Below are positions 12,827-16,661 of a stretch of 16,661 nucleotides of DNA, piece after piece. A model generated the notes under the pieces. It did no database searches. It saw only the letters and a program-made list of their open reading frames with translations, and was not told the DNA's origin. The position numbers and the translations under genes are program-made. This DNA comes from CAYVQU01 sp964453155 (lineage in GTDB: Bacteria > Chloroflexota > Anaerolineae > Anaerolineales > UBA11858), in the NCBI GenBank assembly GCA_964453155.1, contig CAYVQU010000118.1, forward strand, positions 1-16,661, in the 5' to 3' direction. Each line of letters starts with the position of its first letter. Position 1 is the stretch's first letter.

Positions 12827-14122
12827 TTACGGCGCCGGTATCGGATAGAGCGGATCGGCAGTGCGGACGTCGGCGGGAGCGATGATGACCCGTTCGAGTT
12901 CACCAGCTGCATTCAACTGCCATTGAGCGACGACCATCTTGTGGGCGATCTGTAACCCGTGGGCTTCATCTGTCGAGTCGAATTGGATGCCGCCGAAGAA
13001 GGTGAATAAATCCATGTCGTTCAGAGCCGCTTTGACCGCGTCGGGGTCGACCGAATCCGCGTCCAGGATGGCTTTTTGCAGGACTAAACCGGCCGTATAG
13101 CCGCCCGCGACATGATAGGTAGGGGGATCGCCGTAAGCGGCTTCGTAAGCCGCGGCAAAATCTTCACCAGTGGGGCCAAACCATTCTTTGCCCAAATTGG
13201 CAGCTTCTGCCTCGGTGTGGGTAGCGCTGAGTTCCCATTGGCTGGAGACCGCGATACCCAAGGCCGCGTCACCCAGTTCGGGAAACTTCGTGTCCGCCGG
13301 GGCGACCAGCAGATACGCGAAATTCAGGCCAATTTTGCGGTCGTAGAGGGCCCGGGCCAAGGCGGTGCCATCGGGGTAGTGCCCGCCGCCGAGAAGGACA
13401 GTCGCGCCCGAACCGGCGATCTTGTTGACGATGGGGCCGAAGTCGGCGGTCTCGGGGTCGTAGCCTTCTTCGAGGACGATCTCAAAACCGTTGGCTTCCA
13501 GATAGGGCTTGATCCCCTCGACCACGCTGGTGGAGAATTTGGCACTTTCATAGACGAGAGCTACTTTAGCGTCTGGATCAAGCTCCTTGAGCATATCGAC
13601 GGTGCTGGACATATACAGGCTGGCTGGCGTGTAAAGTTGGAACAGGCTGGTGTTGCCGGTTTTGTAGGCGCTGTCGTCAGCGGCCCCGGTGGTGATCATG
13701 ACTTTGCCGTTCTGCTCGGCCACAATGGAGGCCGCGGAGGTCAGTCCGGATGAATAGGGGCTGAGCAAGAAATCGGCGTTGTCTTCGGTGATCAGGCGGG
13801 TGTAGAGTTCTTGGACCCGCTCGGTGTTGGATTCGTCATCGTAGGTTTGAGCCGCGAACTTGACGATGGTACCGTCGCTTAAAGTCAGCCCACCGGCGGC
13901 GTTGATCTCGTCCAGCCACAGGTTGAAACCGTTGACCTGGCGCTTGGAGGAGACCTCCTGTTTACCGGTCAGCGAGGAAGTAAAGCCAATGACGACAGTC
14001 ACTTCCCCGTCCATTGCCCCCTCTGTCCCCGGATCAGCCATGTCATCCCCCGATTGGCAGGCCGCTAAAACTAATAAAAACATAACCAATAAAATTAACA
14101 ACTTCGTAAATTTGGGTTTCAT
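12827..14122 (-). CDS. LivK-type substrate-binding lipoprotein (431 aa)
   Basis: The extracytoplasmic binding protein that delivers substrate to the LivHMGF importer. It has a basic N-terminus, a hydrophobic signal and the lipobox Leu19-Ala20-Ala21-Cys22, so it is expected to be lipid-anchored; an acidic linker follows. The mature part is a type I periplasmic-binding fold: TVVIGFTSSLTGKQ (about 43-56), GFNLWLDEINAAGG (65-78), SPYSSGLTSAASIVAEQ, and a second lobe with VALVYES. This is the Peripla_BP_6 (amino-acid/amide) family. Substrate unknown: the family covers branched-chain amino acids, amides and aromatic compounds. The ATG at 14122 follows AGGAG by about 7 nt. It is first in the operon, with a hairpin repeat directly after its stop codon. 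Confidence 0.92.
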   Translation of the reverse strand: MKPKFTKLLILLVMFLLVLAACQSGDDMADPGTEGAMDGEVTVVIGFTSSLTGKQEVSSKRQVNGFNLWLDEINAAGGLTLSDGTIVKFAAQTYDDESNTERVQELYTRLITEDNADFLLSPYSSGLTSAASIVAEQNGKVMITTGAADDSAYKTGNTSLFQLYTPASLYMSSTVDMLKELDPDAKVALVYESAKFSTSVVEGIKPYLEANGFEIVLEEGYDPETADFGPIVNKIAGSGATVLLGGGHYPDGTALARALYDRKIGLNFAYLLVAPADTKFPELGDAALGIAVSSQWELSATHTEAEAANLGKEWFGPTGEDFAAAYEAAYGDPPTYHVAGGYTAGLVLQKAILDADSVDPDAVKAALNDMDLFTFFGGIQFDSTDEAHGLQIAHKMVVAQWQLNAAGELERVIIAPADVRTADPLYPIPAP

Positions 14123-14216
14123 GGTTCGCTCCTAAAAAGTTGAAACACAGGTTGGTAATGAAGTCAGATTGCTATTGAAATTTCTAGAAAACACCTCCTA
14201 TAAATTCCATCTGTAT

Positions 14217-14521
14217 GCAAATTTCGGTAGGGTATTTGCTCATTATCACCCAGACAAACCGAAATTTGCCCAGCGATCGAGCCGTGGTGCGGTAAGACAA
14301 GATGATTTTATCCAACAACCAAAACCGCACCACCCGATTGTAAACCAGATTTCCGCCTTTTGCAGGGGATCGATTATTCGAGGTGCAAATTCCGCATTTA
14401 CGGGAAAAAGCCAGGATGCCCCGCTTGTGGCTGGGGATAAATGGCAAGGGGGTTTGGGAGCAAAGCCCCCATATGGCTTTTTCCTTAAGAAGAAGCTCCG
14501 GCCACAGGCCGGAGCTTCTTC
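14217..14521. other. Gene-less region with a series of four inverted repeats
   Basis: In the 520-bp space between the divergent binding-protein and DinB genes there are perfect inverted repeats: 14217-14228/14258-14269 (GCAAATTTCGGT, 12 bp), 14284-14293/14324-14333 (GTGGTGCGGT, 10 bp), 14403-14413/14474-14484 (GGAAAAAGCCA, 11 bp, enclosing two smaller C/G-rich hairpins), and 14489-14503/14507-14521 (15 bp, 3-nt loop, GAAGAAGCTCCGGCC). No convincing gene was seen. The last hairpin looks like a terminator stem but lacks a U-run on either side. It may be a structured RNA, a decayed mobile element or a regulatory region. Confidence 0.6.
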
Positions 14522-14582
14522 ACTTTGGGCTATAATACGCCAGCTGGTCTCATGCAGAGCTATAAACTGGTGAACAGGATCA

Positions 14583-14610
14583 TTGAATGAATTTTTTTTA
14601 GCCTAATAAT
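14583..14610 (+). promoter_or_regulatory. Probable promoter of the DinB-family gene
   Basis: TTGAAT (14583-14588) and AATAAT (14605-14610) lie 16 nt apart over a T-rich spacer. The predicted start near 14617 leaves a short leader with AAGGAG (14633-14638), 5 nt before the ATG. A second candidate is a perfect TATAAT at 14531-14536, but it has no recognisable -35. Confidence 0.45.
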
Positions 14611-14643
14611 CTTGAATATCCTGTTACAGATTAAGGAGCATCT

Positions 14644-15138
14644 ATGCTGCACCCCCTGGTTACCCAACTGCATTTTGCCCGGAATGAATTTCAACGGTGT
14701 TTAGACGGTGTCTCGGCTGAAGATGCAGTCCAACGTATAGGCCCGATGAACTGCATAAGTTGGATGGTCGGTCACTTAGCCAGCCAGGAACAACGGCTGT
14801 GGGTTCAATTAGCCCAACAGAAAACGGTCGCGCCCAGGTTGTATGAAGTCGTCGGACATGGCCAACCCGCCACCACGCCAGATTGGGACGAAATGTGGAC
14901 GGTCTGGCGCAATATTACCCAAACCGCCGATGATTATTTAGGCACATTGAAAGCAGAGCAAACTACTGATCACTTCACCTTCGAAGGAAAACCCCATTGG
15001 GAATCGATTGGAACTTCTTTACAGCGCAATATTTTTCACTATTGGTTCCATATCGGTGAAGCCCATGCCGTCCGGCAGCAGCTGGGGCATAAGGCTCTCC
15101 CCCAATTTGTGGGGAATTTGTCGGCAGTGAAATTTTAA
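14644..15138 (+). CDS. DinB-family protein (164 aa)
   Basis: A four-helix-bundle protein of the DinB/YfiT superfamily, whose members bind a divalent metal with three histidines; many are thiol-dependent S-transferases and others have no known activity. Candidate metal ligands are His44 in SWMVGHLASQEQRLW and His132/His136 in NIFHYWFHIGEAHAVRQQLGH (129-149), the usual helix 2 and helix 4 positions. Normal length. A very good ribosome-binding site (AAGGAG, 5-nt spacer) supports the ATG at 14644. It is a single-gene unit that converges on the serine hydrolase gene with a shared terminator between them. The actual substrate or thiol partner cannot be inferred. Confidence 0.85.
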   Translation: MLHPLVTQLHFARNEFQRCLDGVSAEDAVQRIGPMNCISWMVGHLASQEQRLWVQLAQQKTVAPRLYEVVGHGQPATTPDWDEMWTVWRNITQTADDYLGTLKAEQTTDHFTFEGKPHWESIGTSLQRNIFHYWFHIGEAHAVRQQLGHKALPQFVGNLSAVKF

Positions 15139-15160
15139 ATTGAGGCAACCCTGATAAAAA

Positions 15161-15197
15161 AGAGACCTTCCAGGTTTGAAAAACCTGGAAGGTCTTT
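15161..15197. terminator. Bidirectional intrinsic terminator between convergent genes
   Basis: AGACCTTCCAGGTTT (15163-15177) and AAACCTGGAAGGTCT (15181-15195) form a 15-bp perfect stem with a GAA loop. A-rich sequence precedes it (six A at 15156-15161) and TTT closes it, so it serves both the DinB gene (plus) and the serine hydrolase gene (minus). It shares the ACCTTCCAGGT core with the terminator at 7490-7534. Confidence 0.87.
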
Positions 15198-15202
15198 GAA
15201 TA

Positions 15203-16381
15203 TTATGTCAAGGCCTGATAAACCAGGTTGCGGAAATCGGGCTGGAGCATAATCGGTTCGATGGCAACGTATTGGGTCATCATGATGCCGATTAGCTCTT
15301 CAACCGGATCAACCCAAAATAACGTGCTGGCCATCCCACCCCAACCAATCGCACCAACCGAACCCATTTCTTGCGTTTGAGCGACGTCCATCGTGACCGA
15401 AAAGCCCAGCCCAAAACCGGTCCCGAGCATGGGATTGGCAATGGTTAACGGGAACAATTCCATGGGGACATGGTTAGTAGCCATTAAATCCAGCGTTTTG
15501 CGACCTAACAACCGGACGCCGTTTAACTCGCCCCGATTGCGGACCAGCCGGGCGAATTGGAGATAATCCGCCAGGGTGGAGATCAGCCCGCCGCCGCCAG
15601 AATATAGGGCGACATCCTGAAATGCACACTTTATCATCGGATCAAAAACGGCCAGTTTTTCTTCTTCGGTTTCGCCGTAACAAGTGGTCATCCGGTTGAT
15701 TTTATCCGCGGGGACAGAAAAGCTGGTATCGACCATCCCCAGGGGGGCAAAGATTTTTTCCTGCAAATAATCGGCCAAACTCATCCCCGAGATGACTTCG
15801 ACCAACCGGCCGACAACATCGGTGGATACGCTGTAAACCCAACCTTCTCCGGGGTGATAGAGTAGTGGCAGGCTGGCAATTTTATGAACCATTTCTGCCA
15901 GAGTCTGGTTTTTATTGAATAAATCAACCTTTTGATATTGCTTATCAACCTCGGTTTCACCGAACGCCCCATAGGTCAGCCCGGCGTTGTGACACAGGAG
16001 CTGTTTAATGGTTGGCGGGGTTCTGGGTGCAACCAGTTTCCCTGCCTCCCAAACTTTGACATTTTTGAACTCAGGCAGATATTTGTGGATCGGATCGGCG
16101 AGGTGGCATTGCGCTTGCTCAAGCAACATCATCAGGGCCATGCTGACGATGGGCTTGGTCATCGAGTAAATGCGGAACAGGTGGTCATATTCCAAGGGTT
16201 TTTGAGTCGCGATATCCTGGTAACCGCATTTTTCCAAATGGACAACTTCGCCGCGGCGTTCTACCAGGGTCAGAATTCCCCCAGTCTGACCGCGGTCGAC
16301 ATAGCCTTGCATGACAGGAGCGATACGGGCGAGACGTGCGGTTGAAAAACCGACTTTTTCAGGAGTTGTGATATTGAACAT
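15203..16381 (-). CDS. Serine hydrolase of the beta-lactamase/class C-esterase family (392 aa)
   Basis: A penicillin-binding-protein-like hydrolase (beta-lactamase family, Pfam Beta-lactamase), of which most cytoplasmic members are esterases or peptidases rather than antibiotic-degrading enzymes. The catalytic SxxK is Ser73-Met-Thr-Lys76 in FRIYSMTKPIVS; the YxN/YSx position is Tyr183 in GWVYSVSTDVVGRL; the third motif is GWGGMASTLFW near residue 340-352. Additional family marks are IKQLLCHNAGLTYG (125-138) and the GGGGLISTLADYLQFARL segment. No signal peptide is seen, which favours an intracellular esterase over a periplasmic beta-lactamase. The ATG at 16381 has AGGAAGG upstream. Stand-alone gene converging on the DinB gene. 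Confidence 0.9.
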   Translation of the reverse strand: MFNITTPEKVGFSTARLARIAPVMQGYVDRGQTGGILTLVERRGEVVHLEKCGYQDIATQKPLEYDHLFRIYSMTKPIVSMALMMLLEQAQCHLADPIHKYLPEFKNVKVWEAGKLVAPRTPPTIKQLLCHNAGLTYGAFGETEVDKQYQKVDLFNKNQTLAEMVHKIASLPLLYHPGEGWVYSVSTDVVGRLVEVISGMSLADYLQEKIFAPLGMVDTSFSVPADKINRMTTCYGETEEEKLAVFDPMIKCAFQDVALYSGGGGLISTLADYLQFARLVRNRGELNGVRLLGRKTLDLMATNHVPMELFPLTIANPMLGTGFGLGFSVTMDVAQTQEMGSVGAIGWGGMASTLFWVDPVEELIGIMMTQYVAIEPIMLQPDFRNLVYQALT

Positions 16382-16421
16382 GGAGACCTTCCTAAGTATC
16401 TAACCGAAAATTCAATTCAGC

Positions 16422-16488
16422 CTCGGTTGAGCCTGCCTGTACTGAGTTCATCGAAGTGTCGAAACCAGCGTCGGATTTCGATAAACTC
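16422..16488. repeat. Dispersed repeat with inverted GAGTTCATCGAA arms
   Basis: The segment reads TTGAGCCTGCCTGTACTGAG, then ATCGAAGTGTCGAAACC, a longer relative of the TTTCGACAGGCTCAG repeat at 6246-6282. GAGTTCATCGAA (16444-16455) is answered by TTCGATAAACTC (16477-16488) with one mismatch, so it can form a hairpin. The rest of 16382-16661 holds no supportable gene, only an AT-rich open frame without ribosome-binding site or family match. Confidence 0.5.
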
Positions 16489-16661
16489 AATCGGCGTCGC
16501 ATTTTCGGGTAGGTTTTAAGTGCGTGGCGGTTAGTGCCATAAAACTGGCAAGATTTGCCGCTACGCCTGAGCAGTTTTCGATGTAAGCATGTATTCCATT
16601 TCAAAATTCGGGATGGTTCAGAAATAAGTAGACAAATAAGTGTCAAAAAGGACATTAACAA

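Noticed and set aside
14184..14447. 87-codon minus-strand reading frame beginning with TTG
   Set aside because: No Shine-Dalgarno, no family resemblance, and it runs through several perfect inverted repeats, which explain the sequence better.
16392..16661. Minus-strand open frame running off the window end
   Set aside because: Half of it is made of a dispersed repeat, there is no ribosome-binding site or domain, and the composition is unlike the neighbouring genes.
1..16661. CRISPR arrays, tRNA or rRNA genes, phage or toxin-antitoxin modules
   Set aside because: No regularly spaced direct repeats, no cloverleaf or rRNA-like segments, and none of the genes resemble those systems.

Overview
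The window looks like chromosomal DNA of a Chloroflexota bacterium, probably Anaerolineae or a relative. This is inferred from protein style (a LivK-type lipoprotein, Eis-like and tandem-GNAT acetyltransferases, an ArsR/permease pair), moderate GC, and intergenic spaces filled with hairpin repeats of the 'CGCGGAT...ATCCGCG' kind seen in many environmental genomes. No rRNA, tRNA, CRISPR array, transposase or phage gene was seen. Taxonomy is an inference only.

Region 1 (23-6217, all minus strand) is a cluster of acetyltransferase genes. From its upstream end (high coordinates) it holds a sigma70-like promoter (6189-6217), a 32-codon leader ORF with a strong Shine-Dalgarno (6060-6158), an intrinsic terminator (5998-6029), two further hairpins, then an Eis-like GNAT-GNAT-SCP2 protein, a tandem GNAT, a SAM methyltransferase, a small GNAT, a second tandem GNAT, a RimJ/RimL-type GNAT, and a GNAT cut short after about 52 family-like residues. 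Three of the gaps hold imperfect palindromic repeats. The leader ORF's Shine-Dalgarno can pair with its own last codons, and the terminator lies between it and the Eis-like gene. This looks like an attenuation switch and is the strongest candidate here for an undescribed regulatory system.

Region 2 (6246-7534) is an isolated plus-strand slipin/SPFH membrane protein gene with its own promoter, ending at a strong bidirectional terminator shared with the convergent region 3.

Region 3 (7567-9165, minus) is an ArsR-family repressor gene followed by a DUF318/ArsP-type permease gene. The same operator, ATCGTA-N4-TACGAT, occurs in front of both, and the repressor carries a CC...C cysteine layout like the arsenite-binding ArsR of Corynebacterium. 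An arsenic or organoarsenical efflux module is likely.

Region 4 (9294-14122, minus) is a complete branched-chain amino acid-type ABC importer in the order binding lipoprotein, LivH, LivM, LivG, LivF. The last four genes overlap by ATGA; the binding-protein gene is separated from livH by a nested repeat that folds into several strong hairpins, which may let the binding protein be expressed above the membrane parts.

Region 5 (14123-16661): an unusual 300-bp run of inverted repeats without a convincing gene, then a DinB-family gene (plus) converging across a shared terminator on a serine beta-lactamase-like hydrolase/esterase gene (minus). The window ends in repeat-rich non-coding DNA.
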